Positions 6,132-12,942 of a DNA stretch of 13,481 nt are shown one piece after another (positions within the stretch are counted from its first letter, which is position 1; each line of letters starts with the position of its first letter). Source of the DNA: Bacillota bacterium (lineage in GTDB: Bacteria; Bacillota; Clostridia; Oscillospirales; Oscillospiraceae). A model generated the notes under the pieces. The model did not search any database. It was not told where the DNA came from and saw nothing but the letters and a program-made list of their open reading frames with translations. The stretch is taken from NCBI GenBank assembly GCA_023406225.1, contig JAEXWS010000111.1, forward strand, positions 1-13,481. Reading direction: 5' to 3'. Position numbers and translations under genes: made by a program.

Positions 6132-7097
6132 TCATTTGAGCCGCAGCGAGGGGTCCAGCACACGGGCCAGGATGGCGGCGGCCTGTCCCCGGGTCAGCGT
6201 GCCCTCTGGGTCGAAGCGCCCCGTTTCATCCACGCCGTTGAGGATGCCGGCTTGATAAAACCGCAAAACGGCGGGATCGTCGCTGTCCGGCACGGAGACG
6301 CCGGTCCGGAGGGCGGGCAGGTCCTCCGGGGTGAGGACCATATCCAGCAGGAAGAAAAACTCCTCCCGCGTGGCGGCGGTGCGGTCGGGCAGCGTCCCGT
6401 CGCCGGAGAAGGCGGGGGCCGTATCCAGCCACGCCATCAGCCGGTCCGGCTCCAGAGAGGCCAGGTGGAACAGCTCGAGGGCAAACCAGATGTCAGAAAA
6501 ATCAGAACTGCTGATATCCACGAGAATGCCAAAGGGGTCCCGGTCATAGAATTCCTCGTCGGTCAGGGGGAAGACCCAGCCGGCCCTGCCGTCCACCGAC
6601 GCGCGATAGCTGCCGGTGGAGTAGCGGTAGCCGTCCAGCACCAGGACCATGGGCGTTCCCGCCAGGCGCCGGGTCGTCTCCGCGTCAAAATACAGGCATA
6701 TATCAGGGCTCTCACCGGGGACGCTGGAAACGCCCTCCCAGTTTTCAAAGGTCGCCACGGGGTTCCCGGCGGCGTCCAAAAACTGGACCCGGTCATCCTC
6801 GTCAGGAAGAGTCTCGATGGAGGTGCCGTGGAGGAGACTTTCCGCTCTGGCGGCCAGGACCACGGCCTTGGCCGCCGTCACCGGCGCGTCGGGAGAGAAG
6901 GAATCGTCCGACGTGCCGTTTATCAGCCCGGCCTCATAGCACAGCTTCACCGCGCCGGCGCACCAGCTCTCCGCCGGCACGTCCGGGAAGCCGGGATACT
7001 CCCGGACCTTGGGCGGTGCCGTCTCCGCCGCCGAGGCGGAAAGGCAGAGAAGAAAGGCCAGCAGCGCCGCCAGAAGGGAAGAACACAGTCGTTTCAT
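6132..7097 (-). CDS. Exported SLH-domain protein, unknown function
   Basis: This is a 321-residue secreted protein. Residues 1-24 form a signal peptide (MKRLCSSLLAALLAFLLCLS, cleavage likely after ASA). Residues 35-92 form an SLH-type segment (PGFPDVPAESWCAGAVKLCY, then SPDAPVTAAKAVVLAARAE). Residues 266-315 form another (SVPDSDDPAVLRFYQAGILN, then LTRGQAAAILARVLDP), which ends the protein. The middle (about 100-260) is an unrecognised domain rich in Asp, Glu and aromatic residues. SLH segments usually bind cell-wall polymers, so a surface location is expected. The ATG at 7097 has GGGAGGTG 7 nt upstream; the TTG just before it is a weaker start. Layout and wording match the SLH part of the protein at 1-1546, so the two are paralogues. 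It is followed by mscL after 66 nt with no clear terminator between them. Confidence 0.85.
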   Translation of the reverse strand: MKRLCSSLLAALLAFLLCLSASAAETAPPKVREYPGFPDVPAESWCAGAVKLCYEAGLINGTSDDSFSPDAPVTAAKAVVLAARAESLLHGTSIETLPDEDDRVQFLDAAGNPVATFENWEGVSSVPGESPDICLYFDAETTRRLAGTPMVLVLDGYRYSTGSYRASVDGRAGWVFPLTDEEFYDRDPFGILVDISSSDFSDIWFALELFHLASLEPDRLMAWLDTAPAFSGDGTLPDRTAATREEFFFLLDMVLTPEDLPALRTGVSVPDSDDPAVLRFYQAGILNGVDETGRFDPEGTLTRGQAAAILARVLDPSLRLK

Positions 7098-7311
7098 CAA
7101 ACAGCACCTCCCAGTCGTTTTTCAAAAAGGCGTTTGAAAGCGGGGGGCGCAGACCCCCGGACCGCTGGAAAAGGGTGACGGCCAAATCCATTGCGGCGCA
7201 AAGGGTTCAGCGGCCAGACCGGATTGGAGCGATTTGAGGCCGGCAAAATGGAACCGGGCATCGTTCAGGCCCGCGCAAACCGCTGGAAACGGGTCCAATA
7301 TCTGGAAATTC
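7098..7311. other. Intergenic region between serS and the SLH gene
   Basis: This 214-nt stretch has no credible gene. It contains a near-identical direct repeat (7161-7176 and 7279-7294), a GC hairpin at 7141-7159 (CGGGGG/CCCCCG arms) and an AT-rich inverted repeat TTTCAAA/TTTGAAA at 7120-7139 just upstream of the SLH ribosome binding site. None forms a convincing terminator for serS, and no promoter with both boxes was found. Confidence 0.5.
7161..7294. repeat. Direct repeat pair in the serS-SLH gap
   Basis: The 16-nt unit ACCGCTGGAAAAGGGT at 7161-7176 recurs with one mismatch at 7279-7294 (A to C in the tenth to eleventh position region), starting 118 bp apart. The significance is unknown. 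Confidence 0.5.
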
Positions 7312-8616
7312 TTACGTGTTCGGCACCAGCTTCTCCTTGCCGCCCATGTAGGGCCGCAGGACCTGGGGAATTAAAACCGTGCCGTCGGCCTGAAGGTTGT
7401 TTTCCAGGAAGGCGATCAGCATCCGGGGCGGAGCCACGCAGGTATTGTTCAGCGTGTGGCAGAGCTGCATTTTGCCGTTTTCATCCTTGTAGCGGATACG
7501 CAGGCGGCGGGCCTGGGCGTCGCCAAGGTTGGAGCAGGAGCAGACCTCAAAGAACTTCTGCTGGCGGGGCGACCAGGCCTCGATGTCGCAGGATTTCACC
7601 TTCAGGTCCGCCAGGTCGCCGGAGCAGCACTCCAGCTGGCGCACGGGGATATCCAGGCTGCGGAACAGCTCCACGGAGAATCTCCACAGCTTTTCATACC
7701 AGTCTTTGGACTCCTCGGGCTTGCAGACCACGATCATCTCCTGCTTTTCAAACTGGTGGATGCGGTAAACGCCCCGCTCCTCGATGCCGTGGGACCCCTT
7801 CTCCTTACGGAAGCAGGGGGAGTAGGAGGTGAGGGTCTGGGGCAGGCTGTCCGCGGGCAGGATCTGGTCGATGAAGCGGCCGATCATGGAGTGCTCGCTG
7901 GTGCCGATGAGATAGAGATCCTCGCCCTCGATCTTATACATCATGCCTTCCATGTCCGTCTGGCTCATGACGCCCTCCACCACGTTGCCGTGGATCATGA
8001 AGGGGGGGATGCAGTAGGTAAACCCCTTGTCGATCATGAAGTCCCGGCCGTAGGCCAGCACGGCCTCATGGAGCCGGGCGATGTCCCCCAGAAGGTAATA
8101 GAAGCCGGAGCCGGAGACGCGCCCCGCGGCGTCCATGTCGATGCCGCCGAAGGACTCCATGATCTCCGTGTGGTAGGGGATGTCGAAGGCGGGGGGATTG
8201 CAGTCCCCGAACCGCTGGACCTCCACGTTTTCGCCGTCGTCCCGGCCGATAGGCACGGATTCGTCGATGATCTGGGGGATGAGCAGCATCCGCTTGCGCA
8301 GCTCCTCCTCCAAAGCGGACTCCTGGCTTTCCAGTTGGGCCAGACGTTCCGCCTGCTCCGTCACCTGCTTTTTCACAGCCTCGGCCTCCTCCAGCTTGGA
8401 GGGGTCTTTTTTGGCCTGGCCCATCAGCATCCCGATCTGCTTGGAGAGGCTGTTGCGGTTGGAGCGGAGCTGGTCCGCCTCCGCGATGGCGGCGCGGCGC
8501 CGGGCGTCCAGGTCGATGACCTCGTCCACCAGGGGGAGCTTTGCGTCCTGGAATTTCTTCTTGATGTTCTCTTTGACCGCCTCGGGGTTCTCCCGAATAA
8601 ATTTCATGTCCAACAT
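7312..8616 (-). CDS. serS: Seryl-tRNA synthetase
   Basis: SerRS charges tRNA-Ser with serine, and the product is also the precursor for selenocysteinyl-tRNA. The 434 residues contain the N-terminal long coiled-coil arm (about 36-108) that contacts the tRNA long variable loop. They also contain the TSE serine-binding motif (239-241), motif 2 (SPCFRKEKGSHGIEERGVYR, 266-285, then IHQFEKQEM) and motif 3 (TLNNTCVAPPRMLIAFLEN, 388-406). The motif 2 loop has GSHGIEERG where most bacterial enzymes have GSAGRDTRG, a variant known to me from clostridial SerRS. The frame stays open 59 codons upstream, but those codons encode unrelated residues and run across the parS site. The ATG at 8616 gives the normal family N-terminus (MLDMKFIRENPE) and has GAGGT 8 nt upstream. 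It follows the membrane coiled-coil gene by 47 nt and may be read from the parA promoter. Confidence 0.97.
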   Translation of the reverse strand: MLDMKFIRENPEAVKENIKKKFQDAKLPLVDEVIDLDARRRAAIAEADQLRSNRNSLSKQIGMLMGQAKKDPSKLEEAEAVKKQVTEQAERLAQLESQESALEEELRKRMLLIPQIIDESVPIGRDDGENVEVQRFGDCNPPAFDIPYHTEIMESFGGIDMDAAGRVSGSGFYYLLGDIARLHEAVLAYGRDFMIDKGFTYCIPPFMIHGNVVEGVMSQTDMEGMMYKIEGEDLYLIGTSEHSMIGRFIDQILPADSLPQTLTSYSPCFRKEKGSHGIEERGVYRIHQFEKQEMIVVCKPEESKDWYEKLWRFSVELFRSLDIPVRQLECCSGDLADLKVKSCDIEAWSPRQQKFFEVCSCSNLGDAQARRLRIRYKDENGKMQLCHTLNNTCVAPPRMLIAFLENNLQADGTVLIPQVLRPYMGGKEKLVPNT

Positions 8617-8643
8617 ATTGGCATACCTCGTTTTTTGTTGAAT

Positions 8644-8659
8644 TGTTTCACGTGAAACG
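8644..8659. promoter_or_regulatory. parS: parS site 1 (ParB-binding site)
   Basis: TGTTTCACGTGAAACG matches the 16-bp consensus TGTTTCACGTGAAACA at 15 positions, and the 14-bp palindromic core is perfect. It lies in the 47-nt gap upstream of serS, about 0.5 kb downstream of parB. Confidence 0.9.
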
Positions 8660-8663
8660 ATCG

Positions 8664-9185
8664 TTATCTGCCTTCCACGGCTTCCTTGAGCTGCAAATAG
8701 CGCTGGGCGGGGGGGGTGACGCCGGAGGCGTCGCCTGTGGGGAGGTAAGAGGGGTAGTCCTTGTCCTCCATCTCCTGGATCACGGCCCGGCACGCGTCGA
8801 AATCCCGGGCGGAATAGTGCTGCTGCAAGGCGTAGAGGGCGCTGACCGCGTTGAGCCGGAGCTGGACGTCCCCGGCGGTCCGGCTGGCCTCCTCCAACTG
8901 GCTTTCCAGGTCCTCCGTCTTTTTTTCAGCGGCGGCAAGCTCCTCCTGGAGCTGGATGATCTTTTCCTGGGAGGCCTGGACCTCCTGCATGGCGGTGACG
9001 GAGTGCTGCAGCTCGCCCAGGGCCTCCGTGTTGCTGCGCTGATGCATGAAAAAGGAGAGGGCCATCAGCAAAAACGCCACGATAAACAGGATCATGATAT
9101 AGACGACGACGGGCTTTTTCCCGGCGGAGGGCTTGTCCGCCTGAGGCGCGGGACCTTCGCCCTCGCCGCGCTTTTCCAAATTCAT
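8664..9185 (-). CDS. Membrane-anchored coiled-coil protein downstream of parB
   Basis: I do not recognise the family of this 173-residue protein. Residues 1-24 are hydrophilic, with a basic patch (KPSAGKK). One hydrophobic helix spans about 25-46 (PVVVYIMILFIVAFLLMALS). A coiled coil rich in Glu, Gln and Lys covers about 52-112, and a helical, non-repetitive C-terminus follows (LYALQQHYSARDFDACRAVI). The profile fits a single-pass protein with an external or periplasm-like coiled-coil domain. AAAGGA overlaps the parB stop codon and lies 9 nt before the ATG, and the gene follows parB by 14 nt, so it is the third gene of the parAB operon. A role in chromosome segregation or division is suggested only by this context. 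Confidence 0.85.
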   Translation of the reverse strand: MNLEKRGEGEGPAPQADKPSAGKKPVVVYIMILFIVAFLLMALSFFMHQRSNTEALGELQHSVTAMQEVQASQEKIIQLQEELAAAEKKTEDLESQLEEASRTAGDVQLRLNAVSALYALQQHYSARDFDACRAVIQEMEDKDYPSYLPTGDASGVTPPAQRYLQLKEAVEGR

Positions 9186-9199
9186 AGCAATGGGTCCTT

Positions 9200-10072
9200 T
9201 CAGGGCGTGGTTTTATGCACCCGCAGAAGCGCAAGCGCGTCCAGCAGGTCGTTCAGATCGTCCACGCCGTAGTATTCCAGCTCGATGCGGCCTTTCTTCC
9301 TGCCCGTGACGATCTTCACGCCCCGGCCCAGGCGGGAGCTCAGGTCCTTTTGGGCCTCGGCGGCGTAGTCCGGTCCGGCGGGGAGGGGCTTTTCCTTTTT
9401 TTCAGCGGCCAGGCGCTTTGCCAGCGCCTCCGTCTGGCGGACGGACAGCCCGCCGGAGACCACGGCCTCGGCCGCCCGCTCCTGTATGGCGGCGGGGAGG
9501 GGGAGCAGGGCCCGGGCGTGGCCCGCGGAGAGACCGCCCTCCTCCACCAGCCTGCGCACGGCCGGGGTCAGGCCCAGCAGCCGCAGGGCGTTGGCCACGG
9601 CGCTGCGGGACTTGCCCACCCGGGCCGCGGCTTCCTCCTGGGTCATGTGGTAGTGGTCGATGAGGGACTGGAAGCCCGCGGCCTCCTCCATGGGGTTCAG
9701 GTCCTCCCGCTGGAGGTTTTCGATCATGGCCAGCTCGGCGGCCTTGCGGTCGTCGGCCTCGATCACGATGGCGGGGACCTCCGTCAGTCCCGCCGCCCGG
9801 GCGGCCCGCCAGCGCCGTTCGCCCGCGATGATCTGGTAATAACCGGAGGAGAGCTTGCGCACGGTCAGGGGCTGAATGATGCCGTGCTCCCGGATGGACT
9901 CCGCCAGCTCCGCCAAAGACGCCTCGTCAAAGGACTTGCGGGGCTGGGAGGAGCAGCTCTCCACCTGGGAAATGGGCAGATACAAACTGCCCGTGGTCTC
10001 TGTTTTCAATACGTCGTCGCCCAGCAGGGCGCCGAGGCCCCGGCCGAGGCCGGAGGGCTTTTTGGATGCCAT
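9200..10072 (-). CDS. parB: Chromosome partitioning protein ParB (Spo0J)
   Basis: ParB loads at parS, spreads as a CTP-dependent clamp and recruits SMC for origin segregation. The 290 residues start with the ParA-stimulating peptide containing GLGRGLGALLG (8-18). The CTP-binding GERRWRA motif is at 84-90, followed by ENLQREDLNPMEEA at 118-131. The helix-turn-helix is at about 144-165 (TQEEAAARVGKSRSAVANAL). A C-terminal dimerisation region is at about 250-285 (GRIELEYYGVDDLNDLLDAL). Three parS sites lie within the window, two of them perfect. AAAGGAG lies 7 nt before the ATG, and the gene starts 13 nt after parA. Length and motifs are standard for chromosomal ParB. Confidence 0.98.
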   Translation of the reverse strand: MASKKPSGLGRGLGALLGDDVLKTETTGSLYLPISQVESCSSQPRKSFDEASLAELAESIREHGIIQPLTVRKLSSGYYQIIAGERRWRAARAAGLTEVPAIVIEADDRKAAELAMIENLQREDLNPMEEAAGFQSLIDHYHMTQEEAAARVGKSRSAVANALRLLGLTPAVRRLVEEGGLSAGHARALLPLPAAIQERAAEAVVSGGLSVRQTEALAKRLAAEKKEKPLPAGPDYAAEAQKDLSSRLGRGVKIVTGRKKGRIELEYYGVDDLNDLLDALALLRVHKTTP

Positions 10073-10085
10073 ATCAGGACTCCTT

Positions 10086-10844
10086 TCACGCGGGCTGCTT
10101 TTTCAAAAACTCCAGGGCAAAGGCGGTATAGGCCTCCGCCCCGCGGGAAGCGCGGTCGTAGGCGGTGATGGGCTTGCCGTGGCTGGGCGCCTCGCTCAAA
10201 CGCACGTTGCGGGGGATGACGGTGGCGTACACCTTGCCGGGGAAGTAGTGCTTCACTTCCTCCGCCACCTGGAGGGCCAGGTTGGTCCGCCCGTCGAACA
10301 TGGTGAGAAGCACGCCCTCCAGCTCCAGCCGGGGGTTCAAGGACCGCCGCACGATACGCACGGTGTTCATCAAGTCGCTGAGTCCCTCCAGGGCGAAATA
10401 CTCCCCCTGGACCGGCACCAGGATCGAGTCCGCGGCGCACAGGGCGTTCAGAGTCAGCAGCTCCAGAGAGGGCGGGCAGTCGATCAGGAGGAAGTCATAG
10501 CCGTCTTTCACCTGCTCCAGGGCGTCCCGCAGAAGAAACTCCCGCCGATCCATGCCGATCAGCTCGATGCCCGCCCCGGCCAGCGCCTTGTTGGAGGGGA
10601 GCACGTCGCCGAATTTGGTCCGCACCAGCGCGTCCGCCGTGGGGACCTCGCCGATCAGGACCTCATAGATCCCCTTGGAAACGGTCTTGTCCACGCCCAT
10701 GCCGGAGGTGGAATTGGCCTGGGGGTCAAAGTCGCACAGCAGCACCCGCCGGCCCTGCTCCGCCAGGGCGGCGGCCAGATTCACGCAGGTCGTGGTCTTG
10801 CCGACCCCGCCTTTTTGATTCACGATCGCAACGGTTTTTGCCAC
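10086..10844 (-). CDS. parA: Chromosome partitioning ATPase ParA (Soj)
   Basis: ParA/Soj is a deviant-Walker ATPase that cycles between nucleoid-bound dimer and monomer under ParB control. It helps segregate origins and, in Bacillus, regulates DnaA. The 252 residues have the Walker A KGGVGKTT (11-18), DFDPQANSTSGMG (38-50), IDCPPSLELLTLNAL (121-135), PVQGEYFALEGL (144-155) and RNVRLSEAPSHG (212-223), all hallmarks of chromosomal Soj. The GTG at 10844 gives the normal N-terminus AKTVAIVNQKGG and has AGGTG 5 nt upstream. An open extension of 34 codons is rejected because it would include the -10 promoter box. The gene has a strong promoter at 10897-10925, and a parS lies 36 bp beyond it. Confidence 0.98.
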   Translation of the reverse strand: MAKTVAIVNQKGGVGKTTTCVNLAAALAEQGRRVLLCDFDPQANSTSGMGVDKTVSKGIYEVLIGEVPTADALVRTKFGDVLPSNKALAGAGIELIGMDRREFLLRDALEQVKDGYDFLLIDCPPSLELLTLNALCAADSILVPVQGEYFALEGLSDLMNTVRIVRRSLNPRLELEGVLLTMFDGRTNLALQVAEEVKHYFPGKVYATVIPRNVRLSEAPSHGKPITAYDRASRGAEAYTAFALEFLKKQPA

Positions 10845-10863
10845 ACAGGCACCTACTTTCCAA

Positions 10864-10959
10864 AATCCCTGGGATTCTTGATTTACGCACGAATTCATTA
10901 TAGCAAGCCCATCCTGTGGTTGCAAGAAAAAAACAGAAAAATACAAAATTCCCAGGGAA
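10864..10959. repeat. Two TCCC-A/T-GGGA palindromes flanking the parA promoter
   Basis: AATCCCTGGGATT (10864-10876) lies in the parA 5' leader, and TTCCCAGGGAA (10949-10959) lies upstream of the -35 box. Both are centred on TCCCNGGGA, one on each side of the promoter, with centres 84 bp apart. This arrangement would suit a repressor that bridges two operators, but no regulator is known to me for this motif. Confidence 0.35.
10897..10925 (-). promoter_or_regulatory. Sigma-A-type promoter of parA-parB
   Basis: On the minus strand TTGCAA (10925-10920) and a perfect TATAAT (10902-10897) are separated by exactly 17 bp. Transcription would start near 10890, giving a leader of about 45 nt before the GTG of parA. 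It is the clearest promoter in the window. Confidence 0.85.
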
Positions 10960-10960
10960 A

Positions 10961-10976
10961 TGTTTCACGTGAAACA
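10961..10976. promoter_or_regulatory. parS: parS site 2 (perfect)
   Basis: TGTTTCACGTGAAACA matches the parS consensus at all 16 positions. It lies 36 bp upstream of the parA -35 box, so ParB bound or spreading here could affect parA-parB transcription. Confidence 0.96.
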
Positions 10977-10990
10977 AAAAAGGATGGATT

Positions 10991-11029
10991 TAAAAAACCC
11001 GCGAATGTTTCACGTGAAACATTCGCGGG
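10991..11029 (-). terminator. Intrinsic terminator whose stem contains parS
   Basis: Positions 10998-11029 form a perfect 32-bp palindrome (CCCGCGAA at one end, TTCGCGGG at the other) followed on the minus strand by TTTTTT. It starts 5 nt after the stop codon of the GH13 gene. A GC-rich base and a U-run fit an intrinsic terminator; the loop would be the central ACGT or slightly larger. Confidence 0.75.
11006..11021. promoter_or_regulatory. parS: parS site 3 (perfect, inside the terminator palindrome)
   Basis: TGTTTCACGTGAAACA matches the parS consensus at all 16 positions. It is the centre of the 32-bp palindrome at 10998-11029 and starts 45 bp from the start of site 2. Confidence 0.96.
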
Positions 11030-11034
11030 CGTCG

Positions 11035-12903
11035 TCAAGCCAGAAGGAATCCGCTCCGGGGAGAAAGGGTCAGGCGCACCCGCCCGTCCGCCGGAAGGAG
11101 GACGGTGCCGGTGAGCAGGTCCCGGCAGGAGGCGTCCTGCCAGGGAAGGTCCAGTGTCTGGGGCAGGGGAGAGGCGTTGACCACCGTGACGGTCCGCTCC
11201 TCCGCCGTCTCCCGGGCAAAGGCCAGCAGGGGGCCGGCGGTCCAGAGATAGCGGATGTCCCCCATTTGCAGGGAGGTCCGCTCTCCCCGGAGGCGGCCCA
11301 GCGCCGCGAAGCAGCCGTACAGGTCCCCGGGGCGAACCTCCCGGGGGTAGGTCCCCCGGTTGAAGGGGTCCTCAAAGCCCTCCATGCCCAGCTCGTCGCC
11401 GTAATAGATCGTGGGCGAGCCGGGGAAGGTGAACAGCACCAGGGCCGCCAGCTTCACCAGGGCTTCGCCCCTGGCCCGTTCGGCGGGGGAGAGGCGGTAG
11501 GCCGCCCGGTCCTCTTTGGCCTCGGGAACGCAGTCCGCCCCCAGCACCGTCAGGATGCGGGGCGTGTCGTGGGTGCCCAGAAAATTCATGGCGGAGGAAA
11601 AGGCGGCGGGGGGATAATTCTCCCGCAGCGTCTCCATGGCCTCCCGGAAATCGTTTGCGTCCCCGCCCTGGAGGTAGGCCAGCAGAGCGGTGCGGAAGGG
11701 ATAATTCATCAGCCCATGGACCTCCCGGCCCAAAAGATACCGGCGGCGCCGGGAGTAGGCGATCTTGTTGGAGCCGTCCTCCCAGACTTCTCCCAGCAGC
11801 AGTCCGTCGGGGACCGTCTCATCCAGGGCCGTCCGGATCTTTTCGATGAACCAGTCCGGCAGCTCGTCGGCCACGTCCAGCCGCCAGCCGGAGGCGCCCG
11901 CCCGCAGCCAGCGGCGGATGACGGAATCCGGGCCGTCCACGATATAGTCCACAAAGGCCGGGTCGCTCTCCTCCACGGCGGGCAGCGTGCGGATGCCCCA
12001 CCAGGCGTCATAGTCGTCGGGCCAGGGATGAAAGCGGAACCAGGAGAAATAGGGGCTTTCCGTGCTCTGGGCCGCGCCCAGGGTGGGATAGAAGCCGTCG
12101 GCGTTGAAATAGAGGCTCTGGGAGCCGGTGTGGTTAAACACGCCGTCCAGGATCACCCGCATCCCCCGGCGCTTCGCCTCCGCGCAGAGGGCGCGGAAAT
12201 CCGCCTCCGTGCCCAGCATGGGGTCGATCTTCGTGTAGTCCGCGGTGTTGTAGCGGTGGTTGGAGGCGGCTTCAAAAATGGGATTGAGATAGAGCGTGGT
12301 GACGCCCAGAGAGGCCAGCGCGGGGAGCCGCGCGGTGACGCCCGCCAGGGACCCGCCGAAAAAGTCCCGGTTGCGCACCTCGCCGTCCGGGTCCGGCCGC
12401 CACTCCGGCGCCTCGTCCCAATCGGCGTGGACCCACCGGTCCCCCACCAGTCCGGCGGCGGAGGGCACGGACAGGCGGCAAAAACGGTCTGGAAAAATCT
12501 GGTACGTCACGCCCGCGCCGAACCACTCCGGCCGGGGGCTTTCCTCATAGACCGTCAGCTGCCAGGGGGCGGTGAAGCCGTCGCTGCGGTAGCCGGTCCT
12601 GTCCAGAACGCAGCCGCTGCCGTCCTCCCGCCAGAAGCGGAAGTGGTACCAGGCCAGCTCCGCCTCTCCGGGGACGTTCAAGGTGATGGAAAAGCGGGTC
12701 CGCTCCGCCTCCGGGCCGCAGCGGTCCAGCTCGCGCTCCAAAAGCGTCTCGGAAAACTCGAACCGCAGAACCAGGGAGCAGTGGGTGAAGCCCTCCGCCG
12801 TCAGGGGACGGCAGGAGAAGGAGACCGGGCGGCCGCAGGGAACGGCTCCGAAGGGGTCCTTGCAGAGGATGCAGCGTGGGTCAAAGACAAAGGGCTCGCT
12901 CAT
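11035..12903 (-). CDS. GH13 alpha-glucan hydrolase (neopullulanase / cyclomaltodextrinase-like)
   Basis: GH13 enzymes hydrolyse or transfer alpha-1,4 and alpha-1,6 glucosidic bonds. The 622 residues lack a signal peptide, so the enzyme is probably cytoplasmic and acts on glycogen or imported maltodextrins. An N-terminal beta-rich region (about 1-125) resembles the extra domain of neopullulanase-type enzymes. The barrel begins with GVTYQIFPDRF (131-141). The conserved regions are DGVFNH (253-258), GWRLDVADE (339-347, nucleophile Asp343), GEVWE (371-375, acid/base Glu372) and FLGTHDTPR (441-449, Asp446), so the catalytic triad is intact. A C-terminal beta domain ends the protein. AAAGGAGG lies 11 nt before the ATG, a slightly long spacing. 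It starts 39 nt after the PBP2 gene, probably in the same transcript, and ends at the parS terminator. Exact substrate preference cannot be read from the sequence. Confidence 0.93.
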   Translation of the reverse strand: MSEPFVFDPRCILCKDPFGAVPCGRPVSFSCRPLTAEGFTHCSLVLRFEFSETLLERELDRCGPEAERTRFSITLNVPGEAELAWYHFRFWREDGSGCVLDRTGYRSDGFTAPWQLTVYEESPRPEWFGAGVTYQIFPDRFCRLSVPSAAGLVGDRWVHADWDEAPEWRPDPDGEVRNRDFFGGSLAGVTARLPALASLGVTTLYLNPIFEAASNHRYNTADYTKIDPMLGTEADFRALCAEAKRRGMRVILDGVFNHTGSQSLYFNADGFYPTLGAAQSTESPYFSWFRFHPWPDDYDAWWGIRTLPAVEESDPAFVDYIVDGPDSVIRRWLRAGASGWRLDVADELPDWFIEKIRTALDETVPDGLLLGEVWEDGSNKIAYSRRRRYLLGREVHGLMNYPFRTALLAYLQGGDANDFREAMETLRENYPPAAFSSAMNFLGTHDTPRILTVLGADCVPEAKEDRAAYRLSPAERARGEALVKLAALVLFTFPGSPTIYYGDELGMEGFEDPFNRGTYPREVRPGDLYGCFAALGRLRGERTSLQMGDIRYLWTAGPLLAFARETAEERTVTVVNASPLPQTLDLPWQDASCRDLLTGTVLLPADGRVRLTLSPRSGFLLA

Positions 12904-12942
12904 GGATGAGCCGTCCTCCTTTATTCGATCGTACTTTGCAGG

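Noticed and set aside
8617..8793. An N-terminal extension of serS by 59 codons
   Set aside because: The extra residues are Pro/Arg-rich and overlap the neighbouring gene and the parS site. The internal ATG at 8616 matches the normal SerRS start and has a ribosome binding site.
10845..10946. A longer ParA starting 34 codons upstream
   Set aside because: The extension would include the -10 box of the parA promoter and has no family match. The GTG at 10844 gives the standard Soj N-terminus.
10960..12909. A 649-codon plus-strand open frame opposite the GH13 gene
   Set aside because: It is an antisense shadow in GC-rich DNA: low-complexity Gly/Arg/Val/Gln composition, no domain, and it starts inside a parS site, whose bases read MFHVK. 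The minus-strand GH13 frame has all catalytic motifs.
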